Origin: Ruminococcus sp. | Lineage (GTDB): Bacteria > Bacillota > Clostridia > Oscillospirales > Ruminococcaceae | Assembly: GCA_029060305.1 (NCBI GenBank) | Contig: JAIDUG010000056.1 | Coordinates: forward strand, 87,880-151,879 | Length of the DNA stretch: 64,000 nucleotides | Reading direction: 5' to 3' | Shown: positions 25,362-35,287 of the stretch, piece after piece | How positions within the stretch are numbered: the stretch's first letter is position 1 | How the letters are laid out: the number at the start of each line of letters is the position of its first letter | Made by a program: the position numbers and the translations under genes | Notes under the pieces: generated by a model | What the model was told of the DNA's origin: nothing | What the model saw: the letters and a program-made list of their open reading frames with translations, nothing else | Database searches by the model: none

Positions 25362-26726
25362 ATGCACATTTTCAAAAAAACAGTAGCTTTTATTTGTGTC
25401 GTTGCAAGTATGGTATCAATGAGTGCTTGCGAGGGAGTGTTTACGACAGATACTGAGAATTTTTATGACTACTGGAAAGAAAAATATGTTGTACAGGACA
25501 AGTATGCTGACGACGAGCAGTATTATGTATGGTACAGTGATACACCTTATTCCGACGACAATACAGGTGTGGAAGTTACGGTTTCGGAGGCTCACGGCTA
25601 TGGTATGCTTATTACTGCAAGTATGGAGACTAATAGGGATATTTTTGACGGAATGTATCGTTATTACAGGGCACACCTCAGTGAAATAGGTCCTAACCTC
25701 ATGGCGTGGCAACAGGAAGACAACGGTACAGCTATTGTGAATACGTCAGGAGCAGACTCCGCAACAGACGGCGACATGGATATTGCATACGCTCTGCTTA
25801 TAGCAGATAAAGTGTGGGGAAGTGACGGCGATATTAATTACAGACAGTCGGCAATTGACATTATAAATGACATTATGGAGTATGAGGTAAACAAGACAGA
25901 CTGGACACTTCAGCTTGGTGACTGGGCTTCTGAGACTGACGAAAATGATGTGGAATATTCTGCAACAAGAGCTTCTGACTTTATTGTACAGTATATGCCT
26001 GCTTTTGCGAAAGTAACAGGTGACGACCGTTGGATGAACGTTTATAACAGTACATACGATATTATTAACAGCATAGTTGACGAATATAATACAGGAATAC
26101 TCCCTGACTTCCTTATAAAAGACAGTGAAACAGGAAAATTCGTTCCGTCACCTCCGGACTTCCTCGAAAGTGAACACGACGGCGAATATTATTATAATAG
26201 TTGTCGTACTCCGTGGCGTATCGGTATGGACTATCTTATCAATGGTAATGAAGATGCTAAAAAGTTTGCTGATACTATAACGTCATTTATCGTAGAATCG
26301 ACAAACGGTGACCCGTCCGAAATAAAAGCAGGTTACACACTTGACGGTACACCGATTGAAGATTATGACGATTTATGTTTTATTGCACCTTTTATGATTT
26401 CTGCTAAATGTGGTGACAATACTGAATGGCATGACGCTTTACGTGAAACTGTTCTGAACTATGGCGATGACGTTTATTTTGGTGATACAATAAAAATGTT
26501 GTGCCTTATGGTTGACGACGGCGGTTGGTATGTTTGGCCTTACATTAAAGGCGATGTAAATTCAGACGGAGAATTTGATAAATCAGACGTTATTGCAATG
26601 TGTGATTATCTTCTCGGTAATGATGAACTTAAAAACTGGGAAGCAGGAGATATTAACGAAGATGGCGTTTTAGATGTATTTGATTTGTGTCTTATGCAAA
26701 AAATGTTGTATTATATTGATAATTAA
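25362..26726 (+). CDS. Glycoside hydrolase family 8 enzyme with dockerin and lipobox-like signal
   Basis: 454 residues from the ATG at 25362 (AAAGGAG upstream). The signal peptide ends in VSMSAC, where C23 could be lipidated. GH8 catalytic features are SEAHGYGM (Glu, the general acid; the family usually has SEGxGYGM) and SATDGDMDIAYALL (Asp of the catalytic region). The family covers endoglucanases, lichenases and reducing-end xylosidases; sequence alone does not pick one. A dockerin fills ~396-454 with two F-hand loops, GDVNSDGEFDKSD and GDINEDGVLDVFD, both with calcium-ligand spacing. It is a single-gene unit. Confidence 0.95.
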   Translation: MHIFKKTVAFICVVASMVSMSACEGVFTTDTENFYDYWKEKYVVQDKYADDEQYYVWYSDTPYSDDNTGVEVTVSEAHGYGMLITASMETNRDIFDGMYRYYRAHLSEIGPNLMAWQQEDNGTAIVNTSGADSATDGDMDIAYALLIADKVWGSDGDINYRQSAIDIINDIMEYEVNKTDWTLQLGDWASETDENDVEYSATRASDFIVQYMPAFAKVTGDDRWMNVYNSTYDIINSIVDEYNTGILPDFLIKDSETGKFVPSPPDFLESEHDGEYYYNSCRTPWRIGMDYLINGNEDAKKFADTITSFIVESTNGDPSEIKAGYTLDGTPIEDYDDLCFIAPFMISAKCGDNTEWHDALRETVLNYGDDVYFGDTIKMLCLMVDDGGWYVWPYIKGDVNSDGEFDKSDVIAMCDYLLGNDELKNWEAGDINEDGVLDVFDLCLMQKMLYYIDN

Positions 26727-26729
26727 AAA

Positions 26730-26766
26730 ATAAACCGCAGTCTTAAAAAACTGCGGTTTTTTATTT
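26730..26766. terminator. Bidirectional terminator after GH8
   Basis: AAACCGCAGT (26732-26741)/ACTGCGGTTT (26750-26759), T-rich on both strands; shared with the convergent isp unit. Confidence 0.93.
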
Positions 26767-26787
26767 TTTAGATTTGCATATAGAATG

Positions 26788-27297
26788 TTAATTAATAATC
26801 AGTGTAACAGTTCCAATCAGTGACGGAATACCGAAAAAAGAAAATATTAAAATTTCAATAATAGAGTAATACAAATATGCCGGAGTTATAACAAATTCAT
26901 TCGGAGAATCTGACAAATATCTGACATTCAGTTTTGTACCTTTTTTATATTTGGAAAAAAATCGGTCTATTCCTACTTCACTTTTAAAAGTTTGAGTTTG
27001 TTTTTTATTATCTTTAAATTCAATTATAGGGTAATATGTTTTATAATATGAAATTAATATATCGTAATCTTTTATAACTGCTTTTGTAGAAATACCATTT
27101 TTACTTATTTTACAATATCTATATAAATCATTGATACCTGATATTATTCCGCAAACTGAAATAACTGATAATAGTTCCAGAAAAACAGAACCGAATAATT
27201 GTAATGGTGAAAAATTTTTGTAATAAAAAGAAAATATCTGTAAAAACGTTATAATAATAACGTAAATAACAATTATAATTTTACGGACTTTTTTCAT
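26788..27297 (-). CDS. DUF3592-like membrane protein
   Basis: 169 residues with two N-terminal transmembrane helices (~7-24 and ~35-55) and a C-terminal helix (~145-166). The soluble part resembles DUF3592: TKAVIKDYD, YYPIIEFKDNKK, YKKGTKLNVRYLSDSPNEFVI. Function unknown. It starts 11 bases after ispF and is probably read through from the ispDF promoter. Base composition is more AT-rich than ispDF. Confidence 0.8.
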   Translation of the reverse strand: MKKVRKIIIVIYVIIITFLQIFSFYYKNFSPLQLFGSVFLELLSVISVCGIISGINDLYRYCKISKNGISTKAVIKDYDILISYYKTYYPIIEFKDNKKQTQTFKSEVGIDRFFSKYKKGTKLNVRYLSDSPNEFVITPAYLYYSIIEILIFSFFGIPSLIGTVTLIIN

Positions 27298-27307
27298 AAT
27301 CCATTAC

Positions 27308-27784
27308 TTAACGTTTAATCAGCAATACAACAGCGTGTGCTGATATGCCGAGTTTTTCACCTGTAAATCCGAGTTTTTCTTCAGTAGTGGCTTTAACACT
27401 TATCTGCGAAATGTCACAATTACAGACTTTTGCAATATTCTCACGCATAGTAAAAATATATGGTGCAAGTTTCGGTGACTGTGCAATGATTGTAGCATCT
27501 ATATTTCCGACTTTGTAACCTTTTTCTGCGATTATCTGACATACTTTATGTAAAAGTTTCATACTGTCAGCACCTTTGAATTTTTCGTCGGTATCGGGAA
27601 AAAGATGTCCTATATCTCCGAGTGCCAACGCTCCCAGCATTGAATCCATTATTGCGTGGACAACAACATCAGCGTCGGAATGTCCGAGAAGTCCTTTATC
27701 GTGCGGAATCTCAACACCACCGAGAATAAGTTTTCTGTTTTCAACAAGCCTGTGTACGTCATATCCGTGACCTATTCTGAACAT
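27308..27784 (-). CDS. ispF: 2-C-methyl-D-erythritol 2,4-cyclodiphosphate synthase
   Basis: Fifth step of the MEP isoprenoid pathway. [12 protein letters not shown] (metal ligands D and H), [13 protein letters not shown] and [18 protein letters not shown] are intact, as are the C-terminal [13 protein letters not shown] residues. 158 residues. ATG 27784 begins one base after the ispD stop, with AAGGAAGTG upstream; a GTG at 27793 is less likely. Adjacent ispD and ispF are common, and in some species the two are fused. Confidence 0.98.
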   Translation of the reverse strand: MFRIGHGYDVHRLVENRKLILGGVEIPHDKGLLGHSDADVVVHAIMDSMLGALALGDIGHLFPDTDEKFKGADSMKLLHKVCQIIAEKGYKVGNIDATIIAQSPKLAPYIFTMRENIAKVCNCDISQISVKATTEEKLGFTGEKLGISAHAVVLLIKR

Positions 27785-27785
27785 A

Positions 27786-28466
27786 TTATACACTTCCTTT
27801 CAGGAGTATTTCAGCAATACTAATATCTTCCGGAGTAGTTATTTTTATGTTTGTGTAATCTCCGGTTGTCATATAAACTTTACCGCCTATTGCCTCAACA
27901 AGCTGACAGTCGTCCGTGAAATCGAGACCGTGTTCAAGTGCAAAGTCTATTCCCTCAAAATAAAGTTTGCGTTTGAAAACCTGTGGTGTCTGCGTAATGT
28001 AAAGAAATTTTCGGGGCGGAGTGTCTGTAATCAAACCGTCCTCAACCGTTTTTATAGTGTCCTTTACAGGAACACCGAGGGTTGCCCCCCCGAAAACAGA
28101 AGCGTCTTTTATAGTTCTTTCGATGTATTCAGACTTGACAAGCGGTCTCGCTCCGTCGTGAACAGCTATCATCTCAGTATCTTTTGAAATGCACTTCACG
28201 CCGTTGATAACACTTTCCTGACGAGTAGCCCCTCCGACAGTACACTGTTTAAGTTTTGTTATACTGGCTTTTTCAGCTTCTTCCTGTATTGCCGGAATGT
28301 CGTTCTCACGGGCAACAATTATTATTTCTTTTACGCTTTCGCACTTCTCAAAAGCCTGCATTGTTACTCCTATAACAAGGCGTTCACCTAAAGGCATCAG
28401 GATTTTGTTTACTCCGCACATTCTTGTGGAGTTTCCTGCACATACTATTACTACAGATGTATTCAT
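27786..28466 (-). CDS. ispD: 2-C-methyl-D-erythritol 4-phosphate cytidylyltransferase
   Basis: Third step of the MEP pathway, joining CTP and MEP. The CTP-binding start [19 protein letters not shown] is the family G-x-G-x-R...K motif with small changes. [16 protein letters not shown] and [13 protein letters not shown] follow in order. 226 residues. AAAGGAG ribosome site; own promoter at 28498-28526. First gene of the ispD-ispF-DUF3592 unit. Confidence 0.97.
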   Translation of the reverse strand: MNTSVVIVCAGNSTRMCGVNKILMPLGERLVIGVTMQAFEKCESVKEIIIVARENDIPAIQEEAEKASITKLKQCTVGGATRQESVINGVKCISKDTEMIAVHDGARPLVKSEYIERTIKDASVFGGATLGVPVKDTIKTVEDGLITDTPPRKFLYITQTPQVFKRKLYFEGIDFALEHGLDFTDDCQLVEAIGGKVYMTTGDYTNIKITTPEDISIAEILLKGSV

Positions 28467-28497
28467 ATTTTCTGCTCCTTTTGTATCTGATATAACT

Positions 28498-28526
28498 ATT
28501 ATAATATATCAGTATTGAATTGTCAA
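28498..28526 (-). promoter_or_regulatory. Promoter of the ispDF unit
   Basis: Minus strand TTGACA (28526-28521), 17-bp spacer, TATAAT (28503-28498). Confidence 0.8.
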
Positions 28527-28704
28527 ATTTTGTGTGAAAAAAATCAGTATAAATCTTCACCATTTTATCAGGAACGTGAAAAAAACGAAAAATAAAATTC
28601 GTCAAGATTATACAGAAAAAGCAAACGCATTTCACAGTGACGATATATAATACAATCATACTAAAGAACACAAAAAAGTAATCTGAAAGGAACGTGATTC
28701 TATC

Positions 28705-29958
28705 ATGAACGAATATAATAAAATAAATCTTGACGACAATTCCCCTAAGCCTAAAAAACATACACTCCGTAAAGCATCAGCATTTCTTATGGCAATGGTA
28801 CTTGTTTCAGGCGGTTCAATAGCAGTTTACCGTGAATTTACCGCAAATCCTGTTTCAGCAGTTGAGGAAAGTGCAGAAACTCCGTCAGACAGCAAGTCTT
28901 CCGTTTCTGTTAAGAATATGAGTTTTATAAACACAACAGAGGATTCCGACGAGGAACTCTCAACAGTAGAGATTGTACAGAAAGTGCTTCCGTCTGTAGT
29001 AGGCGTTGAATCACAGTTTACAGTGACTTCAAATAATAACGGTTATTATTATGGTTTCGGAAACGGTTTCGGAAATATGCCGTCCACTTCAACTACCGTC
29101 GGAACAGGTACAGGCGTTGTGATTACAGAAGACGGTTATATTGTTACAAACGCACACGTTATATATGACAGTGAATACGGTGCAGGACTTGCCGACAGTA
29201 TAAAGGTTCTTATGAGTGATGACAATAACTATGATGCGGAAGTTATCGGTTATGATACCGACTGCGACCTTGCTGTACTGAAAATAAATGCTGACGGACT
29301 TACTCCGGCAGAATTAGGCGACAGTGACAGCCTTATGCTCGGTGAAGATGTTGTGGCTATCGGAAATCCTCTCGGTTTTGACCTTATGAATACCGTAACA
29401 AGAGGTATTGTTTCAGGTCTCAACAGAAACATTACCATAAATGACAAGGCAATGAATCTTATTCAGACAGATACAGCTATAAATTCCGGAAATTCCGGCG
29501 GTCCTCTCATAAATAAAAAAGGTCAGGTTATCGGTATAAATTCCTCCAAAATGTCATCAAGCTACGGCTCGGCAAGTATTGAGGGTATCGGTTTTGCAAT
29601 CCCTTCAAACGAAACAGCAAGAATTATTGACGACCTTATGTCATATGGTTATGTTACAGGTAAGCCTCAGCTTGGCATAAGCTGTCAGGACGTGACGGAA
29701 ACTGTTTCACAGATGTACAATATGCCGGTCGGAATTTATATAACTGAAGTATCTGAGGGAAGTGCTTCTGAAAAAGCAGGCTTGAAATCGGGAGACATTA
29801 TAACTGCTGTTGACGGTGAAAAAGTTGAGACAGCAGAAGAACTCAGTGCAAAGAAAAATACTCACAATGCAGGTGATACAATCAGAATTACATATGTAAG
29901 AAACGGCAGGGAAGAAACTACTGACATCACACTTGACGAAATTAAAAAAGAAAAATAA
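28705..29958 (+). CDS. htrA: HtrA/DegP-like membrane-anchored serine protease
   Basis: 417 residues. A cytoplasmic N-terminus (~25 residues) and one transmembrane helix (~27-48) hold an extracytoplasmic trypsin-like domain. Catalytic triad: H151 (TNAHVI), D188 (DCDLAVLKI) and S264 (NSGNSGGPL). A single PDZ domain follows (~315-405: GIYITEVSEGSASEKAGLKSGD). This is the usual Firmicute HtrA layout and it degrades misfolded exported proteins. The AAAGGAACGTG ribosome site is rather far from the ATG. No clear consensus promoter was found; a TATAAT at 28646-28651 lacks a good -35, so a regulated promoter is possible. Confidence 0.96.
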   Translation: MNEYNKINLDDNSPKPKKHTLRKASAFLMAMVLVSGGSIAVYREFTANPVSAVEESAETPSDSKSSVSVKNMSFINTTEDSDEELSTVEIVQKVLPSVVGVESQFTVTSNNNGYYYGFGNGFGNMPSTSTTVGTGTGVVITEDGYIVTNAHVIYDSEYGAGLADSIKVLMSDDNNYDAEVIGYDTDCDLAVLKINADGLTPAELGDSDSLMLGEDVVAIGNPLGFDLMNTVTRGIVSGLNRNITINDKAMNLIQTDTAINSGNSGGPLINKKGQVIGINSSKMSSSYGSASIEGIGFAIPSNETARIIDDLMSYGYVTGKPQLGISCQDVTETVSQMYNMPVGIYITEVSEGSASEKAGLKSGDIITAVDGEKVETAEELSAKKNTHNAGDTIRITYVRNGREETTDITLDEIKKEK

Positions 29959-29985
29959 TTCCTCTCTCCTTTAAATATATATTTG

Positions 29986-30018
29986 AAAAGACTGTCTGAA
30001 AAGACTGTCTTTTCTTTT
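29986..30018 (+). terminator. Probable terminator after htrA
   Basis: AAAAGAC (29986-29992)/GTCTTTT (30007-30013) stem with a 14-base loop and a following T-rich run. Weaker than the others in this window. Confidence 0.55.
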
Positions 30019-30080
30019 TGTTACAGCAAACAACATTTTCAATAGTCTTAAAGAAATATTTTGAAATATTTTTGTTGTTC

Positions 30081-30109
30081 TTGACTAATGGTATGTTATG
30101 TGCTATAAT
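30081..30109 (+). promoter_or_regulatory. Promoter of the McrB-like/nuclease pair
   Basis: TTGACT (30081-30086), 17-bp spacer, TATAAT (30104-30109). Confidence 0.75.
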
Positions 30110-30165
30110 AAAAGTAAGGTCTGTTATTTGCAGAACTTAAAAAATTTATTAAGGACGTGATTTTT

Positions 30166-33100
30166 ATGTCAGCCAAACGTATTCCTATTCGCTCAAAAAG
30201 TTCTTCCGATGAAAAGTTAATATCATTTATGGAAAAATTCTATATTAAATTGCCGGAAGATATTCTGAAAAGTGCAATGGATAGTCTCAACCGTGATGCA
30301 AGAAAAAAGATTGAAAAAGTTAATACTATGGAAAAGAAAATACTTATTGCACTGAAATATGACAGCGGAAAATTTACCAGTCAGGTTCATGAGTTTCAGT
30401 GCGGAAGTATGCTTATTTCGCCTGAGGCTTCCTATGAAGAAATTATGGCTTCCTATAACGGCGAAAACTGCATTATGAATACTATCCTGATTTTCAAGAA
30501 ATTCTGTGACGGTGAGATTAGTATGAAGACTATTGACGATTTTCTGAAGTCAGAACAGTTTAACAGAACACTTACAGATAACTACAACAATTATGAAGAA
30601 ACATACGAAAATGAAGACTCGGCAGAAGAAAAAGAAGAAGTGATTATTGAAGAACCGGAAACAAAAGAATCAGTACCGGAAAAGGAAACAATATTTTTAC
30701 CGGAAGCAGATATAGTTGCTCCTGAAATCATTACCGTTCCGGAAGTCATTGAAGAAGTTTCTGTCGTTACTGAATCTCCTGTCGTTGTCCCTGAGGAAAC
30801 TGTTCTGAATGTACCTGAAAAAACTCCGGAAAAAACAGAAACAATTTCATCTACCTCAAAGAAAAAAGTAAAAGAAACAGTGATGTCATATTATATAGGC
30901 TATATAAGAAAACATAGTACTTATTTTAATTTTGCCCCTCAGTATAAACTTGAAATCAGTGCTTCAAAAAGGGAACTTGTTAATCTTCGTCAGGTATCAG
31001 AACTTTTCCCACCGAATGGTACTTTAAATCTCTCATATGGATATAACAAGAAGTCCCATAAGATGCTTGAAAATCTCGACTTACAGTATAATTTCGCCGT
31101 TTATTTCACTGAAGACCAGCTTGAAAAAAATATTACAGATACAGGTGAAATACAGAAAGACGTAAACCTGAAAATTGATTTGGAAAAAGTTTTAGCAACC
31201 AGCAGTAATATTAACAATTTTTTAAGAAAAATAGAGGATTTCAGAATCTACCGTATAGCTGAAATTGACAATTTTTATGACGGTATTATTACAATAAGTG
31301 ACGATTTTGCTAAGGGTGAATGGATACTTGTCCGCAATAATAACAAGAATGATATTATGGACAAAGATGAGATTTCAGGTCCTTACAGAGTTTACAAAAA
31401 GGACGAAAAGACTTATATTCAGCCTAAACTTGCTGAAGAAAGATATGTTATTACCTCTTACAGAGAAGACAAACTCAGTTTCGGAATAAGCGAAAGACAG
31501 GAGATATTAAGTAATCCTGTATGTATTCCGTTTGTGTTTGTAAAGGACGGTGCAAGCTATAAAAAGGATGTTATTTCTGATGAAGTTCTCATAAAAACTA
31601 TGTTTTCTGAAACTTCAAAGGACTTTTTCAGTATTTTAAAAAAGAGTCCCGACGAATTTGTGAAATCGCTGGGAAATTCACTGATTCTTTCAAAGTTTAT
31701 TCCGGACGCAATAAAAGTCGGAAGACTTGCAAGAATACGCAGTCTTTTTTCCGATATAAAGAATTATACCAATGAACAGAAACAGATTGCAAAATCTTTA
31801 CTTAATACTTACGGTTCAGACAGTGAAATCAAAGAAACAATGCTTGAAATCATAAAGGGAAGTCAGGAATTTAAGGACTTGCAGAAAGATATTGAAAAGA
31901 AAGTAAAGGCTTCAAAACCTTCAAAGGCAGAATTAAAGGTTATGGAAGCTGAATCCGCTAAGGCAAAGGCTATGGCAGAAAAAAGTACTGAGATTGAAGA
32001 ACTTGAAAGAAAAATATCGGCACTTAAGGAACAGTACGCAATATTCGGAACTTACGGAAATATTTTAAAGGATATTGAATATCAGAAAGGTATAAGGTCG
32101 TTTCTTTCAGAGGAAAATTCAAAACTTCAGCACAGAAATAATGAAATCAAGAAGAAAATCAAATCCACTATCAACGAACAGGCTAACGAAGTGGGAATAG
32201 CTTTTGACCCATATATTTCAAGTGCAATGCTTGATGCTGCGAGCCAGTGGAACAGAAAACAGGAAACTGAAATATACAGCAATGTGGTTTCCGTTATCAG
32301 ACAGAAAACGGCAGATTGTCGTCATATGAACAAGAAAGAACTTATTGGCTATCTTGTCCATTACGTAAAGCAGTACAGAAATTACAGTACAAACGATATT
32401 ATAAATATGTATATATGTATTACTCAGGGATTTCTGACTGTATTTTCAGGTCTCCCCGGAACTGGTAAAACTTCTGTATGTAATATCATAGGAAACAGTC
32501 TCGGACTTACGGATTTCGGAAGTGATGATATTAATTATAACCGTTTTGTGCCTGTCTCAGTTGAAAAAGGCTGGTCGTCAAAAAAAGACCTTATTGGCTA
32601 TTACAATCCTCTCACCAAGAAATATGATAAGAATAACCGTCGTCTTTATGATTCTCTGATGATACTCAATGAAGAAAAAAACAATTCACAGTTTCCTTAT
32701 ATTGTACTTCTTGACGAAGCAAATCTCAGTCCTATGGAATACTACTGGGCGGACTTTATGCAGATTGCCGACAAAGCAGATTCACAGGAAGCGTATGTAA
32801 ATATAGGTCTTGAAAACGATATTTATATACCTGATACATTGCGTTTTGTTGCAACCATAAACAACGACCAGACTACAGAAACGCTTTCGCCAAGACTTCT
32901 TGACCGTGCATGGATTATAAAGTTGCCTGATTCCGATATAATAGAAGAAGTACCGCGTCCGGCTGAAAAGATTTTCTGGAAAGACCTGACTGAAACTTTC
33001 AACAGCGTTTCACACAAGAAGATAACCTGTCAGTCACTTCTTGACCAGATATTCAAGGTTTTTCAGAGTTTCGGAATGACTGTCAGTCCGAGAATACAGC

Positions 33101-33363
33101 TCAGTATGAGACGTTATATAATTTCCGCACGTGAGGTTATGGAAAGCGTTAACGGCGTATCTCCGGAGTATATCGCTGTTGATTATGCCGTTATGCAGAG
33201 GCTTTTGCCGAAAATAAACGGTTATATGAAATTATACAAAGAACTTTTTGAAAAACTCATATATATTTGCAACACCCATCATCTTGACATGACAAAAAAT
33301 GCTCTTGAGGAAATGAAGAGAAATTCGTTAAGGAATATGGGATATTGTCAGTATCTTTCCTGA
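30166..33363 (+). CDS. McrB-like AAA+ ATPase, large multidomain
   Basis: 1065 residues from the ATG at 30166 (TAAGGACGTG upstream). An N-terminal region (~1-130) is followed by a Glu/Pro/Val-rich disordered linker (~140-240), a central domain (~245-560) with no motif I know, and a charged coiled coil (~575-680). The C-terminal AAA+ module has Walker A SGLPGTGKTS (~762-771), Walker B IVLLDEANLSP (~845-855), sensor-1 ATINNDQT (~895-902) and arginine-finger-like LSPRLLDRA. LLDEANLS and the NND sensor are typical of the McrB/dynein-type clade. McrB hydrolyses GTP, but the nucleotide here cannot be told. Its partner is the next gene, 14 bases on. Confidence 0.85.
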   Translation: MSAKRIPIRSKSSSDEKLISFMEKFYIKLPEDILKSAMDSLNRDARKKIEKVNTMEKKILIALKYDSGKFTSQVHEFQCGSMLISPEASYEEIMASYNGENCIMNTILIFKKFCDGEISMKTIDDFLKSEQFNRTLTDNYNNYEETYENEDSAEEKEEVIIEEPETKESVPEKETIFLPEADIVAPEIITVPEVIEEVSVVTESPVVVPEETVLNVPEKTPEKTETISSTSKKKVKETVMSYYIGYIRKHSTYFNFAPQYKLEISASKRELVNLRQVSELFPPNGTLNLSYGYNKKSHKMLENLDLQYNFAVYFTEDQLEKNITDTGEIQKDVNLKIDLEKVLATSSNINNFLRKIEDFRIYRIAEIDNFYDGIITISDDFAKGEWILVRNNNKNDIMDKDEISGPYRVYKKDEKTYIQPKLAEERYVITSYREDKLSFGISERQEILSNPVCIPFVFVKDGASYKKDVISDEVLIKTMFSETSKDFFSILKKSPDEFVKSLGNSLILSKFIPDAIKVGRLARIRSLFSDIKNYTNEQKQIAKSLLNTYGSDSEIKETMLEIIKGSQEFKDLQKDIEKKVKASKPSKAELKVMEAESAKAKAMAEKSTEIEELERKISALKEQYAIFGTYGNILKDIEYQKGIRSFLSEENSKLQHRNNEIKKKIKSTINEQANEVGIAFDPYISSAMLDAASQWNRKQETEIYSNVVSVIRQKTADCRHMNKKELIGYLVHYVKQYRNYSTNDIINMYICITQGFLTVFSGLPGTGKTSVCNIIGNSLGLTDFGSDDINYNRFVPVSVEKGWSSKKDLIGYYNPLTKKYDKNNRRLYDSLMILNEEKNNSQFPYIVLLDEANLSPMEYYWADFMQIADKADSQEAYVNIGLENDIYIPDTLRFVATINNDQTTETLSPRLLDRAWIIKLPDSDIIEEVPRPAEKIFWKDLTETFNSVSHKKITCQSLLDQIFKVFQSFGMTVSPRIQLSMRRYIISAREVMESVNGVSPEYIAVDYAVMQRLLPKINGYMKLYKELFEKLIYICNTHHLDMTKNALEEMKRNSLRNMGYCQYLS

Positions 33364-33377
33364 CAGGGAGGATATTT

Positions 33378-35180
33378 ATGAAGTTACTATTGCAATCACA
33401 GAATCAAGGGGCTGTCGAGATACCTATGAGGGAAGAAAATTCCTTTAATATTCAGGAAAATGACGACCCGTTATCAAGCAACATTTATGTATACAATGAC
33501 TATGAATATACAGGGTTTTCGCTTATGGACAGAAGCGGTTATGTTTCCGAATTTTATATAAACGACGAGCTTATAAATACAGAACGTACGGACAGTACAA
33601 AGAATACATATGAATTCAGGTGCGAAAAAATTTCCGACAAGGGAATAAAAGAAGACAAGAGGATTTTTCTTCAGTGTTTCGGAGTAGTTCGCATAAAGGC
33701 GGTAATTTCCGGTAGTACTTATGTTTCCGACAGCATTTCTATAATGGTGACATATAACAGTCAGAACGAAAACGTTATCAGAATGATTAGATACATAAGT
33801 GAAAAAGGCGAGGACTATCTGTATGAAGATTATATGAATCCTGAAAATATCAAGGATAACAGTAGTATGAATATGGAATCAAAGTTCCGATTTCTTGACG
33901 AGGTTACGGAAATATATGAACGGTTTTTCACTTACTTTCAGAATTCCCCGAAAACAAGACATATAACCGGTGAAAACGTCGGGGAGTTTCATAAACTTGA
34001 CTCCGTTTCACCGAAAACCATACAGTATATAATTTCGCACCCTGAGGAATTGTATGAAGTGGATTACGACACCGGAATAACATATAATAAAAGATACTTT
34101 CAGCCAAAGAATACTCTTATTTCAAATACCAACTATACAAAGAATGTTTATGAAAACCGTGTTATTGTAAGTTTCCTGAATACTATAATTGACGACCTTG
34201 AAAAGTCAAGAAAAGATATGACCGATAATCCTTACACGGAAGATATTCATATAGAGGGACAGTATTTTGAGTCAAAAAAATATATTTATAATCTTGAAAA
34301 CAAGTCGTCAGAGGAGTATATAAAGGAAATTGACGAGTATATCGAAAAATTTCAGATGTTGTGGTATATGTACAGGAAAATATTCAGTACCGATGATATG
34401 TATATAGAGTATATGCCGGAATATACTGATACTTTCAGACTTGTAACGCCTTACAGGGCAGTATATAACATCATATACAGGTGGTTTCAGTACGGCGGAC
34501 ACAGTGTAGCGAAAAGCCAGTTACTGCTCAGCTTTGTTTCGACAAGCAAAATATATGAATATTATTGTCTCCTTAAACTCATAGTTACAATACACGAGGA
34601 TATGGACTGTATTCTGATTGACGAAAAAACAAACCGTTTCAAGTATAAAGATACAAGATATGATTCCAATACTTACTGTAATAATACATTTGTTTTCAGA
34701 AGTATTGACGGCAGTGAAATAACGCTTTATTTTCAGCCGGTAATATACGGAAAAATAGATTACGACCGTCCTAATGACATTATGCTTTATCGTAACAGAG
34801 TTACAAGTATGGTAAGCGGTAACAAAGGTAATACTTATACTCCTGATTACCTTATCAAAGTAACGAAAAACGGTTTTTCAAAGTATGTCATTATTGACGC
34901 TAAATTCAGTTCTTTGCAGAAAGTGGAAAGCGACCGCCTTATTGAACTTATCTATAAATATCTTTTTTCCGTAAGTGCTTTGGACGAGAATGATAAGATT
35001 GCAGGTCTTATGGTACTGTGCGGAAAGGATTCCAATGAAAACAGTATTTCAAATCTGCATGACATCTCCGAAAGTATGGGAAAATGTGTAAGTCCGTTTG
35101 CATATATTGTTAATCTTTCGGGAGCAGATACAAGTGACAACAAGGTTATAAAAGACATATTGTTTCAGCTTATGAAGTGA
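33378..35180 (+). CDS. DUF2357/PD-(D/E)XK nuclease-like protein, probable McrC-like partner
   Basis: 600 residues from the ATG at 33378 with GGGAGG upstream. The N-terminal half (~1-250) matches the general shape of DUF2357 proteins. The C-terminal part carries YTPDYLIKVTKNGFSKYVIIDAKFSS (two segments joined, ~484-509): Asp, then a hydrophobic strand ending D-A-K, the PD-(D/E)XK nuclease core. A YDRPNDIMLYR segment precedes it. The arrangement AAA+ ATPase then nuclease is that of McrB-McrC, type IV modification-dependent restriction enzymes. Whether it cuts DNA, and which DNA, is inference. No methyltransferase or specificity subunit is nearby. Confidence 0.8.
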   Translation: MKLLLQSQNQGAVEIPMREENSFNIQENDDPLSSNIYVYNDYEYTGFSLMDRSGYVSEFYINDELINTERTDSTKNTYEFRCEKISDKGIKEDKRIFLQCFGVVRIKAVISGSTYVSDSISIMVTYNSQNENVIRMIRYISEKGEDYLYEDYMNPENIKDNSSMNMESKFRFLDEVTEIYERFFTYFQNSPKTRHITGENVGEFHKLDSVSPKTIQYIISHPEELYEVDYDTGITYNKRYFQPKNTLISNTNYTKNVYENRVIVSFLNTIIDDLEKSRKDMTDNPYTEDIHIEGQYFESKKYIYNLENKSSEEYIKEIDEYIEKFQMLWYMYRKIFSTDDMYIEYMPEYTDTFRLVTPYRAVYNIIYRWFQYGGHSVAKSQLLLSFVSTSKIYEYYCLLKLIVTIHEDMDCILIDEKTNRFKYKDTRYDSNTYCNNTFVFRSIDGSEITLYFQPVIYGKIDYDRPNDIMLYRNRVTSMVSGNKGNTYTPDYLIKVTKNGFSKYVIIDAKFSSLQKVESDRLIELIYKYLFSVSALDENDKIAGLMVLCGKDSNENSISNLHDISESMGKCVSPFAYIVNLSGADTSDNKVIKDILFQLMK

Positions 35181-35210
35181 GAAATATTTTACAGATTGCC
35201 ACAATAATAC

Positions 35211-35240
35211 TTGACAGAATTATAAAAAATATGATATACT
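35211..35240 (+). promoter_or_regulatory. Promoter ahead of the rhomboid gene
   Basis: TTGACA (35211-35216), 18-bp spacer, TATACT (35235-35240). No terminator is seen between the nuclease gene and this promoter, so read-through is also likely. Confidence 0.7.
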
Positions 35241-35287
35241 TTAGATGATTTAATTTAAAAATATTTCTGTATGCGGAGAAAATATAA

